Source: a virus. From it: a DNA stretch of 64,000 nucleotides. Shown piece by piece: positions 22,040 through 29,422 of the stretch. Location of the stretch: positions 1 to 64,000 of IMG/VR virus record IMGVR_UViG_3300042465_008176; one strand, written 5' to 3'. Position numbers and translations under genes: made by a program. The notes beneath the pieces are model-generated. The model was not told the DNA's origin, searched no databases, and saw only the letters and a program-made list of their open reading frames with translations. Each line of letters starts with the position of its first letter. The stretch's first letter is position 1.

Positions 22040-22273
22040 ATGACCAAAGTAACTCCTGAAGAAATCGCGATCCTTAAACGTATCGCTGCAATTGAGAGCA
22101 TCTCCCACACAGTCGAACGGATGTGTAATGTTGAGGATTATGATTGTTTTTACTCACGTGTCCACGGTAAGTCTTTTGAATGGTGTGCGCGCTATGATAG
22201 CTTTGAAGACTTCATTCGCGATTACGCTAAATTCAAATATGAATGCGGCTACCAAACTGCAGCAAGTTGGTAA
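22040..22273 (+). CDS. 77-residue hypothetical protein
   Basis: MTKVTPEEIAILKRIAAIES then an aromatic-rich middle (DYDCFYSRVHGKSFEWCARY). Not recognised. Preceded directly by the 22-base element. Confidence 0.6.
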   Translation: MTKVTPEEIAILKRIAAIESISHTVERMCNVEDYDCFYSRVHGKSFEWCARYDSFEDFIRDYAKFKYECGYQTAASW

Positions 22274-22295
22274 CTAACTCCGATACAATATCATT
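22274..22295 (+). promoter_or_regulatory. recurrent pre-start element, copy 3
   Basis: CTAACTCCGATACAATATC then ATT before ATG 22296. Confidence 0.5.
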
Positions 22296-22544
22296 ATGAA
22301 AGAACACATTTTCTACGGCCAGCTCAACCAAGCCAATCGTCTCTTCATTCAAGAGAAGGCTAAGACTAAAAAGGATGGAGTGTATCAAGCTCGCTGGATT
22401 GGCTTCCGTGTCCGCAATGGTCAGGTAACTCACTATGTTAAGCATGCTGAGATACTTGCCAACTATGGAGCATTCGTCACTCCAGTTGGAACATTCAGCA
22501 ACAACGATGCAGCACTCAAAGCACTCAAAGCACTCAAAGATTAA
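22296..22544 (+). CDS. 82-residue basic hypothetical protein
   Basis: Lysine-rich, ending in repeated KALKALKALKD-type residues encoded by three copies of GCACTCAAA, a small slippage repeat at the 3' end. Not recognised. Confidence 0.6.
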   Translation: MKEHIFYGQLNQANRLFIQEKAKTKKDGVYQARWIGFRVRNGQVTHYVKHAEILANYGAFVTPVGTFSNNDAALKALKALKD

Positions 22545-22545
22545 A

Positions 22546-22567
22546 CGAACTCTGATACAATATCATT
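22546..22567 (+). promoter_or_regulatory. recurrent pre-start element, copy 4
   Basis: Identical to copy 2 over the whole element, ending at ATG 22568. Confidence 0.55.
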
Positions 22568-22858
22568 ATGACACCACACTACACATTCTGGCAACACATC
22601 TCTCCGATTCGCATAATGCAACGTCACGTCGAGCACACTGTTAAGGTTACTCACCTTGGTGGAGGAGTCTATGGTTGCCGAGTATTCCTGAATGGAGCGC
22701 TCAATGCTGAGAATCGCTGCCGAGGCAAGGCGCATATTGGAGCTGCTTGCCGCGACTTGTTGCGCTGGGAGAGTAAGCTTGCCAACTGGTCTGACTATGC
22801 TCAATGCTCTCGCTCTCGCGGTGGTCGCAAACAAGCAGCTCGAACAAACAAACACTAA
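22568..22858 (+). CDS. 96-residue basic hypothetical protein
   Basis: Strand-rich N-terminal half (HTVKVTHLGGGVYGCRVFLN), helical middle (AHIGAACRDLLRWESK) and a basic, disordered tail. Not recognised; nucleic-acid binding is possible from charge alone. Confidence 0.6.
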   Translation: MTPHYTFWQHISPIRIMQRHVEHTVKVTHLGGGVYGCRVFLNGALNAENRCRGKAHIGAACRDLLRWESKLANWSDYAQCSRSRGGRKQAARTNKH

Positions 22859-22870
22859 TATCATATAATT

Positions 22871-23182
22871 ATGAACACGTCTGAAGCAATACAAATCATT
22901 AAGCGTAACAAGTGGAAAGTAGTCAAGCTCGACTCCGGTAACTTCAATGTTCTCCATTTTAGCTGGAGTGATTACAAAGAATATACGCCTCGTAAGCTTA
23001 TTGAATTGGCACGTTGCTATACGCATGACAATAAGCGTGCAACTAATATTAATCAAAGCACAAAGGACGAGCATAACAGTAAGAATCGTGCAGCAACTCG
23101 CGATGCATTGAATGTCGCCGACTATGACGCTATTCCGCTTGACGCTCCAACAAAAAGTGGTAACCGCTGGAACTGGGATTGA
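22871..23182 (+). CDS. hypothetical protein before repeat cluster
   Basis: 103 residues. Opens with a helix (TSEAIQIIKRNKWKVVKL) and a strand pair, then a polar tail. Its TGA (GATTGA) is followed after two bases by the start of a tetrapeptide-repeat gene, the same arrangement as at 8189-8194. Not recognised. Confidence 0.6.
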   Translation: MNTSEAIQIIKRNKWKVVKLDSGNFNVLHFSWSDYKEYTPRKLIELARCYTHDNKRATNINQSTKDEHNSKNRAATRDALNVADYDAIPLDAPTKSGNRWNWD

Positions 23183-23184
23183 AT

Positions 23185-23337
23185 ATGAATATTAACGATA
23201 AAATAAATCTCTCAGTTAATGTCTCTGTTTGGGGCTCAGTTTATGGCTCAGTTAGTGACTCAGTACATGGCTCAGTCTATGACTCTGTTAGGGACTCTGT
23301 TAATGCTCAAATGTTAGAATATAATTATGACTACTGA
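23185..23337 (+). CDS. xxSV tetrapeptide-repeat protein
   Basis: 50 residues: MNINDKIN, about eight four-residue units (VWGSV, YGSV, HGSV, YDSV), tail QMLEYNYDY. Its stop overlaps the next ATG by 11 bases. Shortest complete member of the second cluster. Confidence 0.75.
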   Translation: MNINDKINLSVNVSVWGSVYGSVSDSVHGSVYDSVRDSVNAQMLEYNYDY

Positions 23338-23527
23338 AGAAAAAATATTGAAATCTGTTTGGGTCTCTGTTGGGGTCTCTGTTGGGGTCTCTGTTGGGAA
23401 CTCTGTTTGGAACTCTGTTTGGGACTCTGTTGGGGTCTCTGTTTGGAACTCTGTTTGGAACTCTGTTAGGGTCTCTGTTAGGGACTCTGTTAATGCGCAG
23501 ATGCTAGAATATAATTATGACTACTGA
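23327..23527 (+). CDS. xxSV tetrapeptide-repeat protein
   Basis: 66 residues: start MTTEEKILKSV, about 12 units dominated by WVSV, GVSV and WNSV, tail MLEYNYDY. The start region is duplicated in the next gene, and codon TCT replaces TCA in most units, so this gene and the next form a subfamily. Confidence 0.8.
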   Translation: MTTEEKILKSVWVSVGVSVGVSVGNSVWNSVWDSVGVSVWNSVWNSVRVSVRDSVNAQMLEYNYDY

Positions 23528-23795
23528 AGAAAAAATATTGAAATCTGTTTGGGTCTCTGTTTGGAACTCTGTTGGGGTCTCTGTTGGGGTCTCTGTTTGG
23601 GACTCTGTTTGGGACTCTGTTTGGGACTCAGTACATAGCTTAGTACATGTCTCAGTACATGTCTCTGTTCGTAGCTCAGTTAGAGACTCGGTTAGTAACT
23701 CAGTTTGGAGCTCAGTACATGGCTCAGTTTGGAACTTAGTTGAGAGCTCAGTTGAGAACTCTGTTAACGCTACAATGAAAGAATATGGATATTAA
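23517..23795 (+). CDS. xxSV tetrapeptide-repeat protein, longest
   Basis: 92 residues with about 19 units. The first part uses TCT codons like its upstream neighbour and the second uses TCA like the other cluster members, so the gene looks like a recombinant. Ends KEYGY. Overlaps both neighbours by 11 bases. Confidence 0.8.
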   Translation: MTTEEKILKSVWVSVWNSVGVSVGVSVWDSVWDSVWDSVHSLVHVSVHVSVRSSVRDSVSNSVWSSVHGSVWNLVESSVENSVNATMKEYGY

Positions 23796-23994
23796 ACGGG
23801 AAATAGATCTCTCAGTCGAAAAATCAGTTAGCGGCTCAGTTTGGGACTCAGTTAATAACTCAGTTTATGACTCAGTTGATATCTCAGTTTGGAACTCAAT
23901 ACATCGCTCTGTTTGGAACTCAGTTATGAACTCAGTTATGAACACAGTTAACGCTACAATAGTAGAATATGAATATAGGATACGCAATAAATGA
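23785..23994 (+). CDS. xxSV tetrapeptide-repeat protein
   Basis: 69 residues, start MDIKREIDLSV, about 12 units. An 80-base stretch (23811-23890) is identical to 29278-29357 in the third cluster, showing recent copying between loci. Tail EYEYRIRNK is extended because the usual stop is lost. Confidence 0.8.
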   Translation: MDIKREIDLSVEKSVSGSVWDSVNNSVYDSVDISVWNSIHRSVWNSVMNSVMNTVNATIVEYEYRIRNK

Positions 23995-24193
23995 AGCTCT
24001 GTATGAGCATGTGTGGAAGTGTGTACAGAGTGAATGTAGACAAACAGCAGCAGATCAAACCACACCATACATAAGCACTAGCGTATATGATTCGATAGGA
24101 TTCAAAATTGACAATATACTTTGTGGGGATATAGCTCTTGAAGTAAGAAGAATTATAACGAAGGAAAAATATGAATATCCAAGAACATCTTAG
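23969..24193 (+). CDS. repeat-family protein with replaced centre
   Basis: 74 residues. Start MNIGYAINEAL and late EKYEYPRTS resemble the family ends, but the centre (EHVWKCVQSECRQTAADQTT) lacks SV units. Start and stop overlap the flanking genes. Perhaps a diverged relative using the same junction. Confidence 0.6.
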   Translation: MNIGYAINEALYEHVWKCVQSECRQTAADQTTPYISTSVYDSIGFKIDNILCGDIALEVRRIITKEKYEYPRTS

Positions 24194-24929
24194 TTTTATC
24201 AAATATGACTCTAGTCTATTGTGCAGTCTTGTAGGTGGTAGCAATCTTTATGGATTGGCGACAGCTGACTCTGATGTTGACTATCGCGGTCTCTTTGTTG
24301 CACGCGCTCCCCTGCATAAGAGTGGGTTACATACAATCACAAATATTGTTACAAACTCACCACACGACGCAACATATTATGAGATTGGCCATTATATGTC
24401 ATTGCTGCGCAAGAGCAATACTCAAGTCATGGAAATATTGTTTGCTCCATTGGAGTCATTCACTTATCGTTCTAAGTTTATGATTGAATTATATCATCTT
24501 CGCTATAGCTTAATCAACACTGAAGTTTTGAAAAATAGCTTGCGCGGTTATGTCTATAGCGAATTAAAACTTGCAACGGGTGAGCGCAGTGGTCGTCTTG
24601 GCGGCAAGCGCAAAGATGCGGTGCAACACTATGGCTTTTCTCCAAAGAACTTTGTTCAAATCTTACGGCTATGTGAAGTGGGTAAACGCTTTTTTGAATC
24701 TGGAGAGTATGTGGTAAATGTTGCGGATTTTGGAACAGAGTTTCATATGCTGCTGCTTGACATCAAAACAAATCCATCATCATACACCTGTGAGACTCTT
24801 GAGAAGCTGGTATCTGATAGCTTTGCGGAGCTAAATCTTGTCATGGACGGCAGCAAATTGCGCTATGATTTTAACGAAAATCTTGCGGCAGAGCTCATTT
24901 TGGAGGCTAGGGAGCTATGCGGCAATTAA
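24171..24929 (+). CDS. RlaP-like nucleotidyltransferase
   Basis: 252 residues. VGGSNLYGLATADSDVDYRG carries the GS...DxD motif of polymerase-beta-type nucleotidyltransferases; the long helical remainder with GGKRKDAVQHYGFSPKNF fits the RNA-repair-associated RlaP family (PF10127). The family is found beside RNA ligases in phages and bacteria; here the Rnl1-like ligase is 8 kb upstream. Substrate unknown, probably an RNA end. Its start codon lies in the ATATGAATAT junction used by the repeat genes. Confidence 0.85.
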   Translation: MNIQEHLSFIKYDSSLLCSLVGGSNLYGLATADSDVDYRGLFVARAPLHKSGLHTITNIVTNSPHDATYYEIGHYMSLLRKSNTQVMEILFAPLESFTYRSKFMIELYHLRYSLINTEVLKNSLRGYVYSELKLATGERSGRLGGKRKDAVQHYGFSPKNFVQILRLCEVGKRFFESGEYVVNVADFGTEFHMLLLDIKTNPSSYTCETLEKLVSDSFAELNLVMDGSKLRYDFNENLAAELILEARELCGN

Positions 24930-24982
24930 TCTTTGCATTCACATTCCACTAATCATTTGGAACATTCGACAATATAAGAAAT

Positions 24983-25363
24983 ATGGAACTTCGCAGCTTT
25001 AATGAATGGTCGCAACGCGGTTATAAAATTCTCAAAGGCGAGAAGGCAATAGCTCGAATGAATGATGGCACTCCATTGTTTAGTGAAGATCAGGTTGAGA
25101 AACCATTGTCTCCTCGCGCTCGTAGATTTATTGAACAATCACAAAAAGAGTATGATGCTTATTATAAAGCCCATTATGATAGTCGACCTAAAGATCATGG
25201 CTCACCTGTTTGTGATGCCACTGGAGCAGAAATAGGCACCCGTATCTACCACAAATATGGTGATGTATGGGAAGCTCATACTGTTTATCCGAATGGTGCA
25301 GGAGTGTGGCACGGTGGTGGACCGTGCGGGGATTTATATTACGACGAATTTGGAAATACTTAA
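24983..25363 (+). CDS. phage hypothetical protein
   Basis: 126 residues. FNEWSQRGYKILKGEKAIAR is a motif also found in the N-terminal part of ArdC-like and phage ssDNA-associated proteins; the rest, ending in a Gly-rich AGVWHGGGPCGDLYYDEFGN, is not recognised. No catalytic motif visible. Confidence 0.6.
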   Translation: MELRSFNEWSQRGYKILKGEKAIARMNDGTPLFSEDQVEKPLSPRARRFIEQSQKEYDAYYKAHYDSRPKDHGSPVCDATGAEIGTRIYHKYGDVWEAHTVYPNGAGVWHGGGPCGDLYYDEFGNT

Positions 25364-25369
25364 ACAACT

Positions 25370-25600
25370 ATGAAACATAAATTTTATTATTACGAATATT
25401 CTGATGATGGTGGAGTAACATGGACGAGGGGTGATTATCGTCGTTATCTCATGCCGATTGTAGAATTGGCAAATGCGCAGCCTTATCGTTTTCGTGTTTG
25501 TGATCAAGATGATGTCGTGATAGATTCTGTAGAAATACAAGAAGCAACTGACCAAATACGTTTAATGAATTTAGTCTTTGGTAAAGAAGGTCAATTATGA
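25370..25600 (+). CDS. 76-residue hypothetical protein
   Basis: Starts MKHKFYYYEYSDDGGVTWTR; strand-rich, no recognised motif. Four-base overlap with the next gene. Confidence 0.6.
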   Translation: MKHKFYYYEYSDDGGVTWTRGDYRRYLMPIVELANAQPYRFRVCDQDDVVIDSVEIQEATDQIRLMNLVFGKEGQL

Positions 25601-25809
25601 AACTAATCAAAGCGGGTAATAAACACAAAAGAATCTGGCGTGGAACATGTCGACATTGCGACTCAGAGTTTGAAGATACAGATGAAACCGTAAGACTCGG
25701 AGTTGTTGAAAGTTGTCCTCGCGAACATTATGAATTTGCGCATTGTGATTGTCCAGAGTGTGGAAGTAAAGCTGGATGGGCAGTCATTCTTTATCCCGTT
25801 GAATTTTAA
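25597..25809 (+). CDS. small zinc-finger protein
   Basis: 70 residues. CRHCDSEFE near residue 15 and HCDCPECGSKAGW near the end supply two CxxC pairs with an extra CPREH, fitting a zinc ribbon of the kind used in small phage proteins. Function unknown. Confidence 0.7.
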   Translation: MKLIKAGNKHKRIWRGTCRHCDSEFEDTDETVRLGVVESCPREHYEFAHCDCPECGSKAGWAVILYPVEF

Positions 25810-25815
25810 TAAAAT

Positions 25816-26133
25816 ATGAAAAATAAACCAGAAGATTTTAAAGTATATCATCATGCAGTGCCTCAAAAGGAGGACATCTATTCATACACAAATGTTTGTG
25901 TTTTGCCTGAACTCTATGGCAAAGTATGGAATGACATTGCACTCGCTTATGTCCTATCATTAGAGCCAACAGCAATTCGTGTCTCAACAGGCATGGTGAC
26001 TCTTGACAGCTACACTGGACGTATCACGGTTATTGTTGATGAGGCTGATGTTATTCAGAGTATTGATAAGGAGGTGAGAATCCCATTACCAGAGGGCGTT
26101 AAAAATGCTTATGATTTAAAGTGTAAACTATGA
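25816..26133 (+). CDS. hypothetical protein
   Basis: 105 residues, alternating strands and helices (DIALAYVLSLEPTAIRVSTG). Overlaps the next gene by four bases. Not recognised. Confidence 0.6.
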   Translation: MKNKPEDFKVYHHAVPQKEDIYSYTNVCVLPELYGKVWNDIALAYVLSLEPTAIRVSTGMVTLDSYTGRITVIVDEADVIQSIDKEVRIPLPEGVKNAYDLKCKL

Positions 26134-26330
26134 TGAACATCAAATATGAAATAGCAGGATCATCCATCTTAAACGACTTGCTATATGCATTTAGCGGTGT
26201 TTGCATTGACGGATTGTCTGCTAGTAATCTTCCTAGCTCCTTACACACCGATGTTTGGTATCCTGTTGACTTTCAAGTACGAGCTTCAATCATCAGCGAA
26301 ATAAGAGAATATGAACACTGTAAAAATTAA
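26130..26330 (+). CDS. diverged member of the repeat family
   Basis: 66 residues. Begins MMNIKYEIAGSSI and ends SEIREYEHCKN, like the MNIxxEI and IKEYEY ends of the tetrapeptide-repeat proteins, but the middle (GVCIDGLSASNLPSSLHTDV) has no SV period. It overlaps the next gene through a TATGAACAC junction. Evidence that the ends are conserved while the middle changes. Confidence 0.55.
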   Translation: MMNIKYEIAGSSILNDLLYAFSGVCIDGLSASNLPSSLHTDVWYPVDFQVRASIISEIREYEHCKN

Positions 26331-26526
26331 CAAACGTGACATGATTCGGCTGCCATCCGAATGTTTTCAAATTGCCGAGGCTGTGCGCATGAGCTCCTCA
26401 TATGAGCTGCTCAACAATATAACCGAAAGATTTAATCTTGACGATAATGGCCTCTTTTGGATTGTTGAGGCTGCCTCCTTTCATAACACACAAATAAAAA
26501 TACACAATGGAAAAAATAACATTTGA
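26311..26526 (+). CDS. 71-residue hypothetical protein
   Basis: MNTVKINKRDMIRLPSECFQ then helical; no motif recognised. Overlaps both neighbours by about 20 bases. Confidence 0.6.
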   Translation: MNTVKINKRDMIRLPSECFQIAEAVRMSSSYELLNNITERFNLDDNGLFWIVEAASFHNTQIKIHNGKNNI

Positions 26527-26842
26527 AGAACTGCGAAACTATATCATCTCACAAGATGATGAACGCGCAGTGAATATGGCGCACAATCATTATAGAGATA
26601 GTTGTGGTTGTGTAATGATGCACTATGCATTTGACTTTTTGGATGTTGAAAATCCATGCGCAGGCTATGCTTCTATCTTTGATGAAAATGAAAACGAGGT
26701 TGCTCAATTATCGTTTAATATAAATGATCTCATCCACAATGCATTCACCAGTGAAGCTCGCACCTATGGTGAACTAAAGAACGAATTGCAGAAAAGTCCG
26801 CGGCATGATGCTCTTGGAGACGCCTCAAACGATTTTTTGTGA
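26507..26842 (+). CDS. hypothetical protein
   Basis: 111 residues, acidic. Residues 20-45 contain HNHYRDSCGCVMMHYA with His/Cys that may bind metal. Last gene before a terminator-promoter unit. Not recognised. Confidence 0.6.
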   Translation: MEKITFEELRNYIISQDDERAVNMAHNHYRDSCGCVMMHYAFDFLDVENPCAGYASIFDENENEVAQLSFNINDLIHNAFTSEARTYGELKNELQKSPRHDALGDASNDFL

Positions 26843-26843
26843 A

Positions 26844-26870
26844 AAAAATGCATTTTTCTTCATTTTTTTA
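26844..26870 (+). terminator. terminator-like A/T hairpin
   Basis: AAAAATGCATTTTT palindrome followed by CTTCATTTTTTT; overlaps the end of the gene's leader to the next promoter. Same motif as upstream of 3242 and 21813. Confidence 0.45.
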
Positions 26871-26899
26871 TTTACAAGCAGCGTTTTTTAGTGTATAAT
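26871..26899 (+). promoter_or_regulatory. sigma70-type promoter
   Basis: TTTACA at 26871, 17-base spacer, TATAAT at 26894, then AATCTTGTAGCC. Confidence 0.85.
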
Positions 26900-26926
26900 A
26901 ATCTTGTAGCCAGTACCACACAGTTT

Positions 26927-27151
26927 ATGAATATCCACACCGTTACTCTTAACTTAAACAAGATATCGAGAGGATATTACACAAACACCTATGGCTCGAT
27001 GACAATCACCGTTTCAAATTCGGCAGCTGTCATTGGCGGAAAGCCTCAATGGCAAATCACCATCATAGATGGCAATGAAATTGAGCTTAGCGCCTTTGCA
27101 AATACAAAAGCTGAATGCTACATGATTGGAGTAAAACACCTAACAAAATAA
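26927..27151 (+). CDS. 74-residue hypothetical protein
   Basis: From ATG 26927, first behind the promoter. Predicted beta-rich (MTITVSNSAAVIGGKPQWQI), no motif recognised. Confidence 0.6.
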   Translation: MNIHTVTLNLNKISRGYYTNTYGSMTITVSNSAAVIGGKPQWQITIIDGNEIELSAFANTKAECYMIGVKHLTK

Positions 27152-27164
27152 CAACGCGCATAAT

Positions 27165-27344
27165 ATGATCCGACGAATCCTGCAAAAAATTAAGCTAACA
27201 TTCAAACGCAAACAACCAAAGTATGGAGCAAACATTTTCAAATCACAGTCATGGATCGAGCGGCAAATTGCTGATGAACTCTACAAGCGGAATATGCTAC
27301 TTGGAACTGGGTTCAGCAGCGCATCCTTTCCTAAACGAAAATAA
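27165..27344 (+). CDS. 59-residue basic protein
   Basis: MIRRILQKIKLTFKRKQPKY start, strongly basic, with SQSWIERQIADELYKRNML. A similar small basic protein type is common in phages. Not recognised. Confidence 0.55.
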   Translation: MIRRILQKIKLTFKRKQPKYGANIFKSQSWIERQIADELYKRNMLLGTGFSSASFPKRK

Positions 27345-27346
27345 TT

Positions 27347-27472
27347 ATGAAAGTTATCTTCAAGGATTGCGTGAATGTGCTTCTCTTGGAGAAAATAAAA
27401 TTTCAGGTGTGGTTACCTCGTCCCGGGAGATCACACGCGTGTGATCTCCCGGGACAAAATTTCCTAAGATAA
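27347..27472 (+). CDS. 41-residue ORF ending in a palindrome
   Basis: MKVIFKDCVNVLLLEKIKFQ then PRPGRSHACDLPG, the latter encoded by a 36-base perfect palindrome. Whether it is translated is uncertain; the palindrome may be an insertion that truncated a gene. Confidence 0.35.
   Translation: MKVIFKDCVNVLLLEKIKFQVWLPRPGRSHACDLPGQNFLR
27420..27455 (+). repeat. 36-base perfect palindrome
   Basis: Left half GTCCCGGGAGATCACACG is followed directly by its exact reverse complement. It is GC-rich in an AT-rich surrounding and has no T tract after it, so it differs from the other terminators here. It could be a terminator, a protein-binding site or an insertion remnant. Confidence 0.85.
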
Positions 27473-27488
27473 AAGATTCATTTTTTAT

Positions 27489-27517
27489 TTTACAAACTCA
27501 CACTAACCGTATATAAT
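27489..27517 (+). promoter_or_regulatory. sigma70-type promoter
   Basis: TTTACA at 27489, 17-base spacer, TATAAT at 27512, then AAATCTGTAACA. Confidence 0.85.
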
Positions 27518-27538
27518 AAATCTGTAACAAATATCACT

Positions 27539-27730
27539 ATGAACACAAACACACAAACACAAGTCGTTAAAAGCAATTGGTCAGTCCGTTTTGGAGCTGT
27601 GAAAAGCGTTGATGTATCTGATGTACAATTCAAGCCAAAAGCAAAGGCTAATCAATACATTCGTAACAAAACATATCTCAAGCGTCCAAGTATTAATCTT
27701 AAAAGCATGAGCAACTCTGAAGCATACTAA
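27539..27730 (+). CDS. 63-residue basic protein
   Basis: MNTNTQTQVVKSNWSVRFGA and a lysine-rich end; likely disordered or nucleic-acid binding. Not recognised. Confidence 0.55.
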   Translation: MNTNTQTQVVKSNWSVRFGAVKSVDVSDVQFKPKAKANQYIRNKTYLKRPSINLKSMSNSEAY

Positions 27731-27732
27731 CT

Positions 27733-27801
27733 ATGATTGCAATCATACTAATTTTCGTATTAATCTTCATTCTTCGCGATGCAGAAAACTCTCACAAATA
27801 A
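27733..27801 (+). CDS. 22-residue membrane peptide
   Basis: MIAIILIFVLIFILRDAENS is a single hydrophobic helix with a short polar tail. Directly behind the previous stop. Plausible but without relatives known to me. Confidence 0.35.
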   Translation: MIAIILIFVLIFILRDAENSHK

Positions 27802-27808
27802 ACATACT

Positions 27809-28789
27809 ATGTCAGAAAAACAAAAAATTGATAAGCTCACTCCTGAGCAAGAAGCTAAGATGCCCGAATATGTCGCAAAATGGATTGCGGTTGGTACTGA
27901 TACTGCTCGTCTTGATCCTACTCGAACCAAGAAGACAGTTGATCAGTATCGCGCGCTCATTAACCGTCCTGTAGATGTGCCGCTGATTATTCTTGACAAT
28001 CCATTGGAGGCTTGGGCTGCGTGTCACCTCTTGAGCAACTTTAATGTAAGCTTTGAAAATTTGAATGCTGAGCTTGATAGTGTCTTCAATGGCAATACTA
28101 AGAAGTATGATATTCCCGCTGCACAACTCCCATGGCAGAGTGGCTCATTCTTCGCTGCAACCTTCTCCTTCTATGACTTTATGTTTGAAGAAGTTGGGGT
28201 GGAGGTAGACGCTGAGCTCTACGCTAAGTATAAGACATGGGAAGCAACGGCGCAACTTGGCTGTATCTACCCTATGGAAGAATATACCATTGTGTGCGAG
28301 AAGCCTACTGAAATCTTCCTCAATGAAGAGAATCGCTTGCATCGTGATGGCGGAGCTGCGCTAACTTATGCTGGTCGTGGTGACCTTAAGGTCTATTCCC
28401 TCAACGGTGTTCGTGTGCCAGAGTATATTGCCGTGACTCCTGAAGAGAAGTTGGATCTTGAGTACTACAAGACTATTCAAAACGCTGACGTGAAAGCTGA
28501 GTTTGTGCGCAAGGCTGGTATCGAACGCTTCAAGAGCTTAGGCAAATTGCTTGATACCTATCAGAACTATACTGGTGCTGAATATGAGTGGTGGGTCAAG
28601 AGTCAATACGAGCTCTGGGATATGGAAGCAATCTTTGATGGCTTGTCTAGTGCGCCATATCTCAGCATGGTCAATCAGACTACTAGTATCTTCCACTTTG
28701 AAGGTGTATCGCCAGACTGTAAAGATCTAGTGAGTGCAATCAAACAACGTCTAGGTGGACGTGATATGATCATCTCTACAATCGCATAA
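27809..28789 (+). CDS. DUF6745-family protein
   Basis: 326 residues from ATG 27809. The KWIAVGTDTARLDPTRTKKT start, the PLIILDNPLEAWAACHLLSN strand-helix unit and the late LHRDGGAALTYAGRGDLKVY / LNGVRVPEYIAVTP segment are typical of DUF6745 proteins, which occur in bacteria and giant phages; function unknown. The gene just downstream is its usual partner. Confidence 0.75.
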   Translation: MSEKQKIDKLTPEQEAKMPEYVAKWIAVGTDTARLDPTRTKKTVDQYRALINRPVDVPLIILDNPLEAWAACHLLSNFNVSFENLNAELDSVFNGNTKKYDIPAAQLPWQSGSFFAATFSFYDFMFEEVGVEVDAELYAKYKTWEATAQLGCIYPMEEYTIVCEKPTEIFLNEENRLHRDGGAALTYAGRGDLKVYSLNGVRVPEYIAVTPEEKLDLEYYKTIQNADVKAEFVRKAGIERFKSLGKLLDTYQNYTGAEYEWWVKSQYELWDMEAIFDGLSSAPYLSMVNQTTSIFHFEGVSPDCKDLVSAIKQRLGGRDMIISTIA

Positions 28790-28830
28790 ATAATCCTAGC
28801 AATTAACAAACAGTAAACTATAATATAGAT

Positions 28831-29163
28831 ATGAAACCAAACGTAATCCTCCATGGCGAAGCCATGTTGTTCCCCGCAGAACTGCCAGCAGATGCAGTTG
28901 AAATTAAGCCTACTAACAACGATCTGCATATTATTGCAGACAGTGAGACGACTGGCAATCACCATGTCGTTGATATGGTAGCAGGCACTAAAGTGTTTCG
29001 CTCTGGCGATCGTACATTCATTCGCAACTCTAAACCTACTCAGGTGCGTTGCGTGCATGCTAATCGTCACGATGCTATCGCTATGCCTCCTGGTGTATGG
29101 GAAGTTGGCATTCAACAAGAGTATGATCACTTTGCACAAAACATGCGAGCAGTTCGCGACTAA
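28831..29163 (+). CDS. partner of the DUF6745 protein
   Basis: 110 residues, beta-rich. GHAHxV-like NHHVVDMV and a late PPGVWEVGIQQEYDHFAQ motif occur in small proteins encoded next to DUF6745 genes. Function unknown; the pair probably acts together. Ends just before a terminator. Confidence 0.7.
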   Translation: MKPNVILHGEAMLFPAELPADAVEIKPTNNDLHIIADSETTGNHHVVDMVAGTKVFRSGDRTFIRNSKPTQVRCVHANRHDAIAMPPGVWEVGIQQEYDHFAQNMRAVRD

Positions 29164-29183
29164 GCTTTAACACAAATAGATAT

Positions 29184-29223
29184 AGCGAGGAGTTTGTATT
29201 ATAATAAGCTCCTCGCTTTTTTG
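29184..29223 (+). terminator. Rho-independent terminator
   Basis: AGCGAGGAG (29184) pairs with CTCCTCGCT (29209), followed by TTTTTT. The loop contains TATTATAATAAG, a possible -10 box, so transcription of the repeat cluster could start inside the hairpin. Confidence 0.85.
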
Positions 29224-29227
29224 TTGT

Positions 29228-29422
29228 ATGAATATTGAAAAGGTAATATATACCTCAGTTTATGACTCAGTTAATAACTCAGTCGAAAAATCAGTTAGCG
29301 GCTCAGTTTGGGACTCAGTTAATAACTCAGTTTATGACTCAGTTGATATCTCAGTTTATGGCTCAGTTGAGAGCTCTGTTGAGAGCTCTGTTAACGCTGC
29401 AGTAAAAGAATATGAATATTGA
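29228..29422 (+). CDS. xxSV tetrapeptide-repeat protein, first of third cluster
   Basis: 64 residues: MNIEKVIYTSV, about 12 units, tail VKEYEY. Shares an identical 80-base block with the gene at 23785. First of nine consecutive overlapping genes just behind a terminator. Confidence 0.8.
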   Translation: MNIEKVIYTSVYDSVNNSVEKSVSGSVWDSVNNSVYDSVDISVYGSVESSVESSVNAAVKEYEY

